Shown here: piece after piece, positions 26,457-37,078 of the stretch
How positions within the stretch are numbered: position 1 is the stretch's first letter
Layout of the letters: the number at the start of each line of letters is the position of its first letter
Origin: Synechococcus sp. PCC 7335
GTDB taxonomy: Bacteria > Cyanobacteriota > Cyanobacteriia > Phormidesmidales > Phormidesmidaceae
Assembly: GCF_000155595.1 (NCBI RefSeq)
Contig: NZ_DS989904.1
Coordinates: 3,924,786 to 3,988,785, forward strand
Reading direction: 5' to 3'
Length of the DNA: 64,000 bases
The notes under the pieces: model-generated
What the model was told of the DNA's origin: nothing
Databases searched by the model: none
The model's input: the letters and a program-made list of their open reading frames with translations, nothing else
Translations under genes and position numbers: made by a program

Positions 26457-27725
26457 ATGACAGTCCCCACCATCACTCCAGTTCTGCTTGCTAATGAAGT
26501 CCGCGCTGACTTTCCTATTCTCCATCAAAGCATCAATGGCAAACCGCTAGTCTATCTAGATAATGCGGCCACTTCACAGAAGCCGCGAGCTGTTCTAGAT
26601 GCGATGGTTCACTACTACGAAGCTGATAATGCCAATGTCCATCGGGGGGTGCATACGCTCAGTGCACGGGCTACAGAAGCCTACGAAGGTGCTCGTGATA
26701 AGGTTGCGGCCTTTATCAATGCGTCTGCTCGCGATGAGATTGTGTTTACTCGTAACGCCAGTGAAGCGATTAACTTGGTGGCTTATGCTTGGGGGCTAAG
26801 CAATCTAGAAAAAGGGGATGAAATCTTACTTACCGTGATGGAGCATCACAGTAATTTAGTACCTTGGCAGCTAATTGCTCAGCGGACAGGCGCGGTCCTA
26901 AAGCACGTGCCTTTAACCGATGAACAAACGTTTGATCTAGCGGCGTTTCATCAGCTAGTGGGCAACAAAACTAAGCTAATTGCTGTAAACCACGTCTCTA
27001 ATACCTTGGGCTGTATAAACCCGGTGCGTGAGATTGTCGAAACTGCCCATAAATACGGCGCGCGGGTGTTGATTGATGCCTGTCAAAGCGTGCCAAACAT
27101 GCCGGTAGATGTCCAGGCGATAGGCTGTGACTGGCTAGTGGCCTCTGGTCATAAGATGTGTGGACCGACGGGTGCTGGCTTCTTGTACGGCAAACTAGAT
27201 GTGCTTCAGGCCATGCCGCCATTTTTAGGTGGAGGTGAGATGATCCAAGAGGTATCACTCGATCATGCTACCTACGCCGAGCTGCCTCACAAGTTTGAAG
27301 CGGGCACACCGGCGATCGCAGAAGCTGTTGTCCTAGGTGCAGCCGTCGATTATCTCAGCAAGATCGGCATGGATCGGATTGCGGATTATGAGCACTTTTT
27401 GACCGCCTATCTGTATGAAAAGATTAGCAAAGTGCCACAGGTCAGGCTATACGGGCCGAAACCACAAAAAGACGGATCTGGCAGGGCAGCGATCGCCACG
27501 TTCACAATAGAGGGGATTCACGCTCAAGATTTCTCAACCTTACTGGATCAATCGGGTATCGCCATTCGTTCTGGCCATCACTGCACGCAGCCTTTGCACC
27601 ATATTCTTGGGGTCAACTCCACCGCCAGGGCGAGTCTGTACTTTTACAATACCCCTGCAGAAATTGATGCCTTTGTTTCATCTTTAGAAGAAACAATTGA
27701 ATTCTTTGGCCGTATCTTTGAGTAG
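26457..27725 (+). CDS. sufS: Cysteine desulfurase SufS
   Basis: The product is 422 residues. It is a class V aminotransferase-fold, PLP-dependent enzyme. Motifs are [11 protein letters not shown] at the N-terminus, [11 protein letters not shown], the PLP lysine in [12 protein letters not shown], and the catalytic Cys loop [11 protein letters not shown] near the C-terminus, which marks group II (SufS/CsdB). It takes sulfur from L-cysteine as a persulfide and passes it to the SufBCD scaffold. It is the last gene of the operon, and no strong terminator is visible after it. Confidence 0.96.
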   Translation: MTVPTITPVLLANEVRADFPILHQSINGKPLVYLDNAATSQKPRAVLDAMVHYYEADNANVHRGVHTLSARATEAYEGARDKVAAFINASARDEIVFTRNASEAINLVAYAWGLSNLEKGDEILLTVMEHHSNLVPWQLIAQRTGAVLKHVPLTDEQTFDLAAFHQLVGNKTKLIAVNHVSNTLGCINPVREIVETAHKYGARVLIDACQSVPNMPVDVQAIGCDWLVASGHKMCGPTGAGFLYGKLDVLQAMPPFLGGGEMIQEVSLDHATYAELPHKFEAGTPAIAEAVVLGAAVDYLSKIGMDRIADYEHFLTAYLYEKISKVPQVRLYGPKPQKDGSGRAAIATFTIEGIHAQDFSTLLDQSGIAIRSGHHCTQPLHHILGVNSTARASLYFYNTPAEIDAFVSSLEETIEFFGRIFE

Positions 27726-27917
27726 CACAGTCTCAAAGGTCTATGTGTAACTAGGTTTAAAGGCAGTCGTCGGATTCCTACTGTTGCTTCGAGACTATCT
27801 GCCTGCATCAAAGGGCGTTTGTAAACTAATCAATCCCAACCAATCAATTCCAACAGAAGCGTTGTCATGCGTACAACCTAGCCTTGAACGTTTATAGAAG
27901 GGGACGGGAACCCTAGA

Positions 27918-27934
27918 AGCACTAAGTTAGTGCT
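27918..27934. promoter_or_regulatory. 17-bp palindrome before the GGDEF gene
   Basis: AGCACTAA-G-TTAGTGCT is a perfect 8+1+8 palindrome ending 19 bp before the GTG start of the diguanylate cyclase. It could be an operator, or a hairpin that masks initiation. There is no T-tract, so it is not a standard terminator for sufS. Confidence 0.4.
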
Positions 27935-27952
27935 AGATGTGGTTGCTTTCAA

Positions 27953-29656
27953 GTGAATAGGTTCTCAATTCTCTCAGAGCAATTCGTCGCCTCAAGTCTT
28001 ATTACTCAAAATATGGAGCCAATCAACCCTTCACAGGGAAGCGCCTTAGTTGAGACACTTGTTCCAGTATCTAGCCTTGCTCAAGCTAAACTAGATATCG
28101 AACAGCTACCATCAGACGTCTTTTCGCCAGGGCACCTACCCCAGCACTATCTTCAACAATTATCGCAGCACCCCGGGTTACATAGTGGTGATCTAGAACA
28201 AGCTGCCCGTGTGATCACTCAAGCTGCCACTTATATACTTGGGATTGATAGGGCTAGTCTTTGGCTTTACAGTATGCCGGACGCTTTTGTTTTGCTTGAT
28301 AGATATGACAGGAAATCAGATACTCGCTATCAAGGCACTCGGCTAAATCCAAAGGAACATCTCCCTTATTTCAAAACGCTAGGCTGTCGTCAGGGACTAA
28401 TCGTTGAAGATATCTCCCAGCCACCTGCTTCGATCAGCTATTTGATTGAGAAAGGCCTTATCTATCAACGTTCAGGCGCTTTTCTAGAATTGCCGCTCCG
28501 ATGTCAAAGTGCTGTGGTCGGTGTGCTGTGGTGTGAGCATAGGCAGGCTCGGCAGTGGACTGCGTTAGAAAACGCTAATGCAACCTCTATTACGCTACTT
28601 GCGGCGATCGCTATCAACAACCAGCAGCGCAGTTTACTCAACGACAAGTTAGATCAGCAGCATCGAAAGCTTAGACGAGAGACAATTGAAAGAGAACAAG
28701 CTGAGCAAGCTTGGCAGGAAAGCCAACAGTTCATTCAGAGACTGATTGACGCAAGTACTAACATTTTGTATGTAGACAGTTTTGCTGATGGCCGTAACTT
28801 TTACGTCAATCGGTGGATTGAGAATGTACTAGGATACGAACCTTATGAAATGCAGCGGCTAGGCGATCACTACCTAGAAAAATTGGTGCATGCTGATGAG
28901 AAAGAAATGATGATAGAGCAAAGACAGCGGCTATCGACAATCAAAGATGGCGAAATCGTCGAAAACGAATATCGTCTTCGGCATCGTCAGGGAGGTTGGC
29001 GATGGCTACTATGCCGTGAGACTATCTTTCAACGTGACTCTGAGGGTCGTCCTGTTCAGGTATTTGGAACAGCAACCGAAATTACCAATCGCAAGCGGGC
29101 TGAAGTTGCACTTCAAAACTTCAATCAGGAGCTTGAACAACTCGCTAAGATGGACGGCTTGACACAGGTGGCCAATCGTCGCTCTTTTGATAAGTATATG
29201 GAGCGAGTGTGGAGCAATGTCGACTCTACGCAATCCTCGCTGTCGCTGATTCTTTGTGATATTGATTATTTTAAAAGGTTCAACGACACCTATGGGCATC
29301 AGGCAGGAGACCTCTGCTTGAGGCAGGTTGCTAAGGCAATTGAGCAGGCGGTGAAACGCAACACCGATCTAGTTGCTCGCTATGGTGGTGAAGAGTTTGC
29401 GGTGGTTTTACCCGATACCAATGTCTCGGGCGCAAAGCGCGTGGCTGAAGATATCTGCGAGACGGTTAGACAGCTCAATATTATGCACAGTGCGTCCGAA
29501 GTAAGCGATCGCGTCACACTTAGTCTCGGCATTGCTTCTATTAGCTCACCCCAAAAGATTGAACTCGATCAGTTGGTCGCCGCCGCTGACCAAGGTTTAT
29601 ACGATGCCAAATCTAGCGGACGCGACTGCTTCTGTGTCGGTGCTATAGAACGCTGA
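27953..29656 (+). CDS. GAF-PAS-GGDEF diguanylate cyclase
   Basis: The product is 567 residues. Order: leader, GAF domain (about 70-230), a short coiled-coil, PAS/PAC domain (about 258-375, FQRDSEGRPVQVFGTATEIT), and a GGDEF domain (about 395-560). The active-site half-motif is intact as YGGEEFAVVLPD; metal ligands lie in LILCDIDYFKRFNDTYGHQ. RNTD five residues before GGEEF is a canonical inhibitory I-site, so c-di-GMP product feedback is likely. No phytochrome Cys is evident in the GAF domain. There are no membrane segments, so it is a cytosolic sensor. The start is GTG 27953 or ATG 28013; neither has a clear ribosome site. Confidence 0.88.
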   Translation: MNRFSILSEQFVASSLITQNMEPINPSQGSALVETLVPVSSLAQAKLDIEQLPSDVFSPGHLPQHYLQQLSQHPGLHSGDLEQAARVITQAATYILGIDRASLWLYSMPDAFVLLDRYDRKSDTRYQGTRLNPKEHLPYFKTLGCRQGLIVEDISQPPASISYLIEKGLIYQRSGAFLELPLRCQSAVVGVLWCEHRQARQWTALENANATSITLLAAIAINNQQRSLLNDKLDQQHRKLRRETIEREQAEQAWQESQQFIQRLIDASTNILYVDSFADGRNFYVNRWIENVLGYEPYEMQRLGDHYLEKLVHADEKEMMIEQRQRLSTIKDGEIVENEYRLRHRQGGWRWLLCRETIFQRDSEGRPVQVFGTATEITNRKRAEVALQNFNQELEQLAKMDGLTQVANRRSFDKYMERVWSNVDSTQSSLSLILCDIDYFKRFNDTYGHQAGDLCLRQVAKAIEQAVKRNTDLVARYGGEEFAVVLPDTNVSGAKRVAEDICETVRQLNIMHSASEVSDRVTLSLGIASISSPQKIELDQLVAAADQGLYDAKSSGRDCFCVGAIER

Positions 29657-29862
29657 CGACTTCATGCTCTGTCCTCTTGCTCTTGATGCAGTTTTCCTAA
29701 ATGCACTTTTCCTAGATCTAGACCAAGCCAGTCTTAGCTTCGCATACCATTAGGTTGATAAGGGCTATAGCCATCGATTACAGTGCAACCTAGGTGAAAA
29801 CTGCTATAAATGTTCGCTAATCAATGCCTATAGGAAACGCGAAAGATCAAGACTGAAGATAG

Positions 29863-30354
29863 ATGCCGAAAACGAATGCCGTTCGTGTCCTAGATAGCCT
29901 AGGCATTAAGTATGAGTTGTTAAGCTACTTCGTAGATCCTAACGACTTATCTGCAACTACGACTGCGCAGAAGCTTGGCTTACCTACAGATCAAGTGTTT
30001 AAAACGCTGGTTGTCAATGGCGATCGCAAAGGAATTGCCTTAGCTGTTGTACCCGGTAACTATCAGCTAGATTTAAAAGCCTTAGCCAGACTGAGTGGCG
30101 ACCGCGCTATGAAGACTGTCTTACTCAAACAGGTTCAGCCGCTCACTGGTTATATTCGAGGGGGAGTTACTGCCCTAGCTTGCAAAAAGCCTTACCCAGT
30201 TTTTCTAGACGAATGGGCACAGGCATACGAGCAAATCGCTATTTCGGGCGGCATGCGAGGCTTAATGATTCTGCTCCGAACCGCAGACTACATCAGAGCA
30301 ACTAGCGCCACTGTCGGATGGATCTCTCAAGAACCGCTAACTCAAAGAAGCTAG
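29863..30354 (+). CDS. ybaK: YbaK-type aminoacyl-tRNA deacylase
   Basis: The product is 163 residues. YbaK/EbsC subfamily features are TNAVRVLDSLGIKYELLSY, KTLVVNGDRKGIALAVVPG, the catalytic Lys near VFKTL, and the GYIRGGVTALACKKPYPVFL loop, with a closing SGGMRGLMILL. YbaK hydrolyses Cys-tRNA-Pro formed by mischarging by ProRS. proS lies 2 kb downstream, although the two are not in one operon. The size and motifs are normal. Confidence 0.9.
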   Translation: MPKTNAVRVLDSLGIKYELLSYFVDPNDLSATTTAQKLGLPTDQVFKTLVVNGDRKGIALAVVPGNYQLDLKALARLSGDRAMKTVLLKQVQPLTGYIRGGVTALACKKPYPVFLDEWAQAYEQIAISGGMRGLMILLRTADYIRATSATVGWISQEPLTQRS

Positions 30355-30530
30355 CTATGTCAACTAGCTATATCCAAGCTGTCAGCTACAGCATCTGGCG
30401 AGTTGCTTAGGGCAGATTCATCAGTTGGAAACACTGCATGGCAGCTATATGGCAGCGGGCAACACGACTATCAAGTCACCTGGTGATCAAGACACTTGCT
30501 ATAGCTTAGTCAATCAGCCGATTATGAAGA

Positions 30531-31256
30531 CTAGCGCTGAACTAGAAACATATATCCGCGCCCACGAATCGTCACGATGTATTTTGGGTTATGCGTTGTC
30601 TCATTCAACTTGATTCGCAGCCTAGAGATGTGAACATCGACCGTCTTAGTATCAGCTGCACTGTTAGCGTCATATCCCCACAGCGCTTCGAGAATATCTC
30701 CCCGTGAGAAGATATGTCCTGGCCTGCTAGCAAGCAATTCAATTAAACGAAACTCAATTTCGGTAAGCCGCAGATTATGTCCCTCTATGTAGGCTCTACG
30801 AGTACTAGAGTCAATTACGAACTGGCCAATCTCGATAGCAGACCGGTGAACCACACCCGACACATGCTCTTGTCTCCTAGCGGCTCGGCGCAGGATAGAG
30901 CGAATACGAGCGATTAGTTCTTTGGTGGAAAAGGGCTTGACTATGTAATCATTTGCACCTATCTCTAGACCGGTCACTCTGTCTGACGAGCTGCCTAGAA
31001 CGGTTGCCATAATAATCGGAACATTAGAAGTGGCTCTAAGCCTTTGACACACCTGAAAGCCATCCAGCTTCGGCATCATCACGTCTAAAACGACCAGATC
31101 GATGATGTCAGATGCCGTTTGAAAACACTGCAGCGCTGCTTGACCATCCGCAGCGGCAATAACGATGTAATCAGCAGCCTCAAGACTTTTGACTAGTGCT
31201 GTTCTAGTGCGTTCATCGTCTTCAGCGATAAGAATGGTCTGTTTTAACTTACTCAC
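30531..31256 (-). CDS. OmpR-family two-component response regulator
   Basis: The product is about 241 residues. The receiver domain has the acidic pair in ILIAEDDERT, the phosphoacceptor Asp in LVVLDVMMPKLDGFQVC, and the Lys in DYIVKPFSTKELIARIRSIL. The winged-helix effector has LRLTEIEFRLIELLASRPGH, ILEALWGYD and VTIRGRGYMFLVQR. It resembles RpaB-type regulators of cyanobacteria but is too diverged to name. No histidine kinase is adjacent. The start is either GTG 31256 or TTG 31262; no ribosome site separates them. A 1 kb gene-free region lies upstream. Confidence 0.88.
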   Translation of the reverse strand: MSKLKQTILIAEDDERTRTALVKSLEAADYIVIAAADGQAALQCFQTASDIIDLVVLDVMMPKLDGFQVCQRLRATSNVPIIMATVLGSSSDRVTGLEIGANDYIVKPFSTKELIARIRSILRRAARRQEHVSGVVHRSAIEIGQFVIDSSTRRAYIEGHNLRLTEIEFRLIELLASRPGHIFSRGDILEALWGYDANSAADTKTVDVHISRLRIKLNETTHNPKYIVTIRGRGYMFLVQR

Positions 31257-32300
31257 TATCAAAAAGCATTTGTTATGGATCTTGGAAAAATTGACTGGGG
31301 ACCTATCAGAAGTGCAATCTCCGAAAAATGAGTAAAGGGATTATTCACTAACGCTAGTAAGTACAACAGCTCAAGCTCGGCAGAGAGTCGTCGATCTAAC
31401 AGATCGAAGATCCTGATGTTGCTCGAACTAATTACTCGAACGAATAGGAGGTTTTCTAAAGCTTCTGTTTCAGCAGAACTTAAGCAAATTCGTCACTGCT
31501 TTTTTGATTCCAAGTCTGCCATCAATGCCTTCTAGCAATGTGCCATCAATGGCATATTGGTACGGACACCTCTTTTAACGCTATCAATTACAAGTTCCTA
31601 TAGTTATATAAAGCTATAGCCGGTCATTAAAACAACCTCTTTTGAAAGTTATCGACGTAAAAACCGTTTTCTTACCATAGTTCGCAAGTATTTACCCAAA
31701 GATAAGATTTTGATCGCTTTATTGTAATCTTTATCATTATTACCTTAGAGCCAAAGGCTTTAGGAAGCACCTGAACCTTGCTATACAGAGGAATCTCTAA
31801 TTTCTAGCTCTACATGCTTATGGTAGATAGATTAGAACTCTTAATATTTAGATACAAAGTTAACGTAATATTTCGTCTTCTCGATTTGGCCATGGTCTTT
31901 TATTAAATTGAGCACTGTGTCACTTATGTATTGAATGACGCAGTGGGAGTGCTGCCGTCTTTGTCGGCTGCTCTACTGCTTCGTTTGGATAGTCTTTCAT
32001 CCTGTGAAAGATCGTTACTGTTTCAGTGTGTCTGCTTCTTCTCTCAAGCGAATGCTATTCCAAGTTCCTCTTGTAGCTTTGCTTATTTGTTCTAATAACG
32101 TTTGATCATTCCCTTAACCCAATGCATTTCATCGCTACTGTAATTCTCGTGACCTGATGCTCTAGACTAATCTGAGATCGATAGCGCTTGCTTTTGAGCT
32201 TATGCCCTTTTAGAGATCGCATAGGCTTTTGGCTCGTGGCTTATCCTTGTCAGTTTTTGTAGTAGCTTCAGGCTGCTGATATAAAGGGAATTTCAGACTT
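31257..32300. other. 1.04-kb gene-free region with hairpins
   Basis: No supported open frame exists between the response regulator and proS, and the stretch is more A+T-rich than its flanks. An imperfect 45-nt hairpin at 31938-31982 pairs ACGCAGTGGGAG..GCCG with CGGC..CTCTACTGC..CGT. A clean CTTTCA/TGAAAG hairpin follows at 31994-32010. A stray AGGAGG at 31449-31454 has no following start codon. It may hold a small RNA gene plus the proS leader; no known RNA family was recognised. Confidence 0.4.
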
Positions 32301-34109
32301 ATGCGACTGTCTCAGATGCTTTTTGTCACGTTACGAGAAGATCCGGCGGAAGCGGAAATACCAAGTCATAAGCTATTACTAAGGGCTGGCTACATGCGCC
32401 GCATCGCTAGCGGTTTGTACGCTTATTTGCCTTTGCTACAGCGCGTGCTCGATAAAGTATCGGCAATTGTTCGCGAGGAGATGAATGCGACGGGCGCTCA
32501 AGAGTGCTTGCTGCCGCAGCTACAGCCTGCTTCGCTTTGGAAGGAGTCCGGACGATGGGATACCTATACTAAAGCCGAAGGAATTATGTTTAGCTTGGGC
32601 GATCGCAGAGATCAAGAGCTGGCGCTTGGCCCTACGCATGAAGAAGTGATTACGGCGATCGCCCGTGACATGATCCGCTCTTACAAGCAATTACCGCTAC
32701 ATCTATATCAAATCCAAACCAAATTTCGCGATGAGATTCGCCCTCGATTTGGTCTGATGCGTGGCCGCGAGTTCATCATGAAAGACGGCTATTCCTTTCA
32801 TACTGATGCGGAGAGTCTAAAGGCTACTTATGACCAGATGTATCGGACGTACAGCAATATCTTACGTCGTACAGGGCTGGCGTTTAGGGCAGTCGAGGCA
32901 GATTCTGGTGCGATTGGTGGCTCAGGCTCGACCGAATTTATGGTCCTAGCCGAAGCGGGTGAAGACGAAGTGCTCTATACCGAGGACGGTCACTATTCTG
33001 CCAATGTAGAGAAAGCGGTTTCGTTACCACCCGATGCGATGCCTTCTCCTTTTTCGACCTATGAGAAACGCGATACGCCCAATACGCCAACGATTGCTAG
33101 TCTGTGCGATTTCCTAGAGTGCTCACCGACGCAAATCGTAAAAAATGTGCTGTACCAGGTGAGTTACGACAACGGACGGCGGGTACTGGTCCTAGTGAGT
33201 ATTCGCGGCGATCAAGATGTCAATGAGACGAAGCTACAAAATGCGCTGACAAATCTAGCGGGTGAGTACGAAGCAAATACGGTACTAGCTTTGGAAGTAC
33301 CGGATGCAGAAGCGCAGGCAAAGTGGGCGACTAAACCTTTGCCACTGGGCTATATTGCGCCCGATCTATCAGATGATCTCATCGGTAAGCCAGAAGGCTT
33401 AGCCTCTGAATTCCTGCGGATAGTCGACGAAACGGCGGTTGAGCTGAAGAATTTCGTGACAGGTTCCAATGAGAGTGGGTTTCACGTTGTCGGTGCGAAC
33501 TGGGGAAAGGAGTTTGTGTTACCACAGCGCCGAATGGATTTGAGAACAGCGATCGCAGGTGACCGGGCCGTCCATGATCCAACTCAGATCATTCAAACTG
33601 CTAGAGGCATTGAGATTGGTCATATCTTTCAGCTAGGGCACAAGTATTCTGAAGCATTAGGGGCGACCTATACCAGCGAGCAAGGTAAAGAAGTGCCACT
33701 GGAAATGGGCTGCTATGGTGTGGGCGTTTCTAGACTGGCGCAGGCTGCAGTAGAGCAGTCTTATGACAAAAATGGGATTATTTGGCCGGTAGCGATCGCG
33801 CCCTATCATGCCATCGTGGTGGTGCCTAATATTGGCGATGACGACCAGATGGCGGCGGCTAAGCAGCTATACGATGACCTTAATTCTGCTGGTGTAGAGA
33901 CACTCTTAGATGATCGCAAAGAACGGGCAGGCGTGAAATTCAAGGACGCTGAACTGGTGGGTATCCCCTTTCGAGTGGTAACAGGGCGATCGCTCAAACA
34001 AGGCAAAGTGGAAGTAGCCAAACGCGCTAACGGAGAGGTGGAAGAAATTGCGCTAGATGAAGCTGTTCATACAATTAAGGGCTGGGTGAGCGCCGCCATC
34101 GAAAAGTAA
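32301..34109 (+). CDS. proS: Prolyl-tRNA synthetase (bacterial type)
   Basis: The product is 602 residues. Class II motifs are [26 protein letters not shown] and [26 protein letters not shown]; the catalytic end motif is [20 protein letters not shown]. An INS editing domain is inserted between motifs 2 and 3 (about 225-405), as in the bacterial long form. The C-terminal anticodon domain is present ([20 protein letters not shown]). It charges tRNA-Pro. AAAGGGA lies 12 nt before ATG 32301. The DUF2993 gene follows 12 bp later. Confidence 0.97.
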   Translation: MRLSQMLFVTLREDPAEAEIPSHKLLLRAGYMRRIASGLYAYLPLLQRVLDKVSAIVREEMNATGAQECLLPQLQPASLWKESGRWDTYTKAEGIMFSLGDRRDQELALGPTHEEVITAIARDMIRSYKQLPLHLYQIQTKFRDEIRPRFGLMRGREFIMKDGYSFHTDAESLKATYDQMYRTYSNILRRTGLAFRAVEADSGAIGGSGSTEFMVLAEAGEDEVLYTEDGHYSANVEKAVSLPPDAMPSPFSTYEKRDTPNTPTIASLCDFLECSPTQIVKNVLYQVSYDNGRRVLVLVSIRGDQDVNETKLQNALTNLAGEYEANTVLALEVPDAEAQAKWATKPLPLGYIAPDLSDDLIGKPEGLASEFLRIVDETAVELKNFVTGSNESGFHVVGANWGKEFVLPQRRMDLRTAIAGDRAVHDPTQIIQTARGIEIGHIFQLGHKYSEALGATYTSEQGKEVPLEMGCYGVGVSRLAQAAVEQSYDKNGIIWPVAIAPYHAIVVVPNIGDDDQMAAAKQLYDDLNSAGVETLLDDRKERAGVKFKDAELVGIPFRVVTGRSLKQGKVEVAKRANGEVEEIALDEAVHTIKGWVSAAIEK

Positions 34110-34121
34110 TAGCCAAAGATA

Positions 34122-34952
34122 ATGGAAATAGTTACTGTTTTTCTATCTAGTTTGCTGCTGTTGATTTCGCCAGTGGGTATGGTGCTAGATCACGTAGCAG
34201 AAAATGCGATTCGCGATCGCCTAGCTAGAGCCGAAAGCCTAGACGTTCGGATTGACAACGGCCCCTCTTACCAGCTTTTGCAAGGGAAAGTTGATAAAGT
34301 GCGCGTTGTTGGACGTGGAATTTCACCTATCTTGGGACTGCGAATCGATGTTGCTGAGCTTGAGAGTGATCCGATTGACTTGGATTTTAATCGCTTACGT
34401 CAAGGCGAAGTCATTCTAGACCAAGCACTTCAGGGCGCGGCGCATATCGTACTGACCGAAGCGGATGTAAATGCCTTCTTGCGCTCTCCTTTTGTAGCCG
34501 AAAGGCTAAACAATCTGAACATTGGTGCTCTAGCGACTAATCCAGCACAGGCACGGGAAAGCGCTCGCTATCGTATCAATAGTCCAAGCGTAGATTTTCT
34601 AAACGACGGAGGAGCCTCTCAGGGGGAAGATCGTATCAGACTCAGGGCAGCGCTAGAAGATGTCGTAGAAGAGGCTAGCTTTGCAGTAGAGATAGAGACA
34701 GGACTGGCCATATCAGCAGGCGATCGCCTCATGCTGATTGATCCTATCGTCGTCGTCGATAGCAATCCAGTCGATCCGCGTTTGATCAACATAGTGTTGG
34801 GTGGGTTGAACAATCGCCTCGCCCTACAGCAGTTAGATGAGAGCGGTGTCATCGTCAGAATTATCAACTTTGACATAAAGGCAGATGCTCTAGATTTAGC
34901 GTTTTGGGTTCGAGTTGACCCTAGCTTTACTGCCCTAGCCACTAACGAATGA
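34122..34952 (+). CDS. DUF2993 (LmeA-like) protein
   Basis: The product is 276 residues. It has an N-terminal hydrophobic signal/anchor (VTVFLSSLLLLISPVGMVLD), then a DUF2993 core: PSYQLLQGKVDKVRVVGRGI, ESDPIDLDFNRLRQGEVILD and LTEADVNAFLRSPF. The family is related to lipid-binding LmeA of actinobacteria; cyanobacterial members are cell-envelope proteins of unknown ligand. It starts 12 bp after proS, so it is probably co-transcribed with it. Whether it works with the downstream ABC exporter is unknown. Confidence 0.87.
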   Translation: MEIVTVFLSSLLLLISPVGMVLDHVAENAIRDRLARAESLDVRIDNGPSYQLLQGKVDKVRVVGRGISPILGLRIDVAELESDPIDLDFNRLRQGEVILDQALQGAAHIVLTEADVNAFLRSPFVAERLNNLNIGALATNPAQARESARYRINSPSVDFLNDGGASQGEDRIRLRAALEDVVEEASFAVEIETGLAISAGDRLMLIDPIVVVDSNPVDPRLINIVLGGLNNRLALQQLDESGVIVRIINFDIKADALDLAFWVRVDPSFTALATNE

Positions 34953-35118
34953 AGGCAAGTCGAATTGAAGCTTGCCTGGTAAGAAGGTGGGATAAGCAAA
35001 AAGGTAGGATGTTAAGAGGACTTCTACAACATAATGAAGGACTTTGTGCTCTCGTAAGCAACTCGCTGTTTGACCTGCTATCTCGACTTAATATCTCACT
35101 ACGGCTGATCACTTCTAT

Positions 35119-36864
35119 ATGGCTCAATCTTCTAAATTCATGCGCCTAGTCGGCTATCTTAGGCCTCATTGGAAACCGGTGAGCTTGGGTCTACTATCGC
35201 TATTAATTGTCAATGCGCTAGGCGTAACGATTCCACTAATTATCGGCTACATCGTCGATGAGCTATCAGTTTCATTTACGTTCAATCGATTGGCCCTCTA
35301 TGTGCTTTTAGTACTAGTACTTGCTAGCGTCATGTGGGTAATTCGCATGGCTTCGCGGATCTTCTTGTTTGGCGCTGGTCGGCAGGTCGAGTTCGATTTA
35401 AAGCAGCGTATTTTCGACCATTTACTAAAGCTCGAGCCGGCTTACTTTGGTCGCAACACGATTGGCGATCTGATCAACCGAGCGACTAGCGATGTTGATA
35501 ATATCCGTCGCCTGTTGGGCTTTGCCGTCCTTAGTATGGCAAATACGCTGTTTGCCTATGTGATGATCGTGCCAACAATGGTGAGCTTAGATGGCAGCGT
35601 AGCGCTTTTCTCTTTGGCAGTCTATCCAGTTATGTTTGGTGTGGTAGCCGTGTTTGGCAATCGTCTACGCCGACAGCAGCTAGATGTTCAAGAAGAGATC
35701 TCTGACCTGAGCGATTTGATTCAAGAGGATATGGGTGGCATTTCTCTCATTAAAATATACGCTCAAGAAGAGAATGAACGTCGCGCTTTTGCTCGCCACA
35801 ACCAAGATCTTTTGAGTGCAAACCTTGCATTGGCAAAAACGCGAAATACCCTATTCCCGCTATTAGGTGGCTTTGCTAGCCTGAGTCTGGTGATTGCTTT
35901 GGCAATTGGTTCTCAGGCAATTATTCGAGGTAGGCTGACGCCTGGAGATTTTGTCGCGGTTATTCTGTATATTCAGCAGCTTGTTTTTCCAACGGCGCTT
36001 TTGGGCTTCACCATCACAGCCTATCAAAGGGGTGAGGTTAGCCTAGATCGAATTGAAGCTATCTTTGAAGCACAACCTCGGATTCGTGATGCTTCAACCG
36101 CTGTTGCTTTACCAAACCCCATCGGACATCTTCGTGCCCAAGGACTGACCTTTAGCTACCCAGGTTCAAAAAGCCCTGCCTTAGATAATGTTAGTTTTCA
36201 GATCGAACCAGGACAGACGGTGGCTATTGTAGGTCCCATAGGCGCTGGCAAGTCTACGTTAGCCATGGCCTTACCTCGACTGCTAGAAATTGATCCTCAG
36301 CAGCTTTTTTTAGATGACTATGATGTGACGCAGATTAGGCTGAGTGATTTACGCGGCGCGATCGCCTTTGTCCCCCAAGACAGCTTCCTCTTTAGCACAA
36401 CTATTCAAAACAACCTCCGCTACGGCGACCCAGCTACTGGCACACCCGAGGTCAAATCCGCTGCAAAAGAAGCCCAACTGCACAGTGAGATCCTTACCTT
36501 TCCTCAGCAGTACGAAACGATCGTTGGTGAGCGTGGCATTACTCTATCAGGCGGTCAACGTCAGCGCTCCGCCTTGGGAAGAGCGCTGCTAGTCGATGCA
36601 CCAATCCTAGTTCTAGACGATGCGCTCTCTAGCGTAGATAACCAGACAGCTACTCGGATTTTGGCTAGCCTATCGAGTGATACTCGAAAGAAGACAGTGA
36701 TCTTTGTGTCGCATCAGATGTCAGCAGCAGCAGCTTGCGATCGCATTCTAGTTATGAATCAAGGCCAAATTGTTCAATCTGGCACCCATGATGCGCTTAT
36801 TAGCCAGTCTGGTCTGTACCAAGAGCTATGGAACCAACATAAGCTAAAAGAAGTTTTGCAATAG
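35119..36864 (+). CDS. ABC transporter half (exporter, MsbA/MDR-like)
   Basis: The product is 581 residues: one six-helix type IV exporter membrane domain (about 15-310) then one nucleotide-binding domain. Walker A is GPIGAGKSTL, the Q-loop is FVPQDSFLFS, the signature is GERGITLSGGQRQRSALGRA, Walker B is PILVLDDALSSVD and the switch His is FVSHQM. Asp replaces the catalytic Glu after Walker B, a change found in degenerate halves of heterodimeric exporters, so a partner half encoded elsewhere is likely. Substrate (lipid or drug) is unknown. The start ATG 35119 has no clear ribosome site. Confidence 0.9.
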   Translation: MAQSSKFMRLVGYLRPHWKPVSLGLLSLLIVNALGVTIPLIIGYIVDELSVSFTFNRLALYVLLVLVLASVMWVIRMASRIFLFGAGRQVEFDLKQRIFDHLLKLEPAYFGRNTIGDLINRATSDVDNIRRLLGFAVLSMANTLFAYVMIVPTMVSLDGSVALFSLAVYPVMFGVVAVFGNRLRRQQLDVQEEISDLSDLIQEDMGGISLIKIYAQEENERRAFARHNQDLLSANLALAKTRNTLFPLLGGFASLSLVIALAIGSQAIIRGRLTPGDFVAVILYIQQLVFPTALLGFTITAYQRGEVSLDRIEAIFEAQPRIRDASTAVALPNPIGHLRAQGLTFSYPGSKSPALDNVSFQIEPGQTVAIVGPIGAGKSTLAMALPRLLEIDPQQLFLDDYDVTQIRLSDLRGAIAFVPQDSFLFSTTIQNNLRYGDPATGTPEVKSAAKEAQLHSEILTFPQQYETIVGERGITLSGGQRQRSALGRALLVDAPILVLDDALSSVDNQTATRILASLSSDTRKKTVIFVSHQMSAAAACDRILVMNQGQIVQSGTHDALISQSGLYQELWNQHKLKEVLQ

Positions 36865-37078
36865 CTTTCACCTAATGATCTGAATTAGAGGTTTTCATGG
36901 CATCTGGCTTCTATGCCATCTATTAATCTAATCAAAACAATGTATTGCTCTTCAATGACTCTATGCAAAGCAAATAGAATGGGTGTGGAGAAGACGGGTA
37001 TATGGTCTATCTGATGATCTATTGAGCCTGTGATGAAGGTGATTTTGGCTTCAACCCAACGTCGATTTGGTCCAAATT

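Noticed and set aside
30425..30613. 62-residue plus-strand frame after ybaK
   Set aside because: It runs into the 3' end of the convergent response regulator and has no supporting motif or ribosome site.
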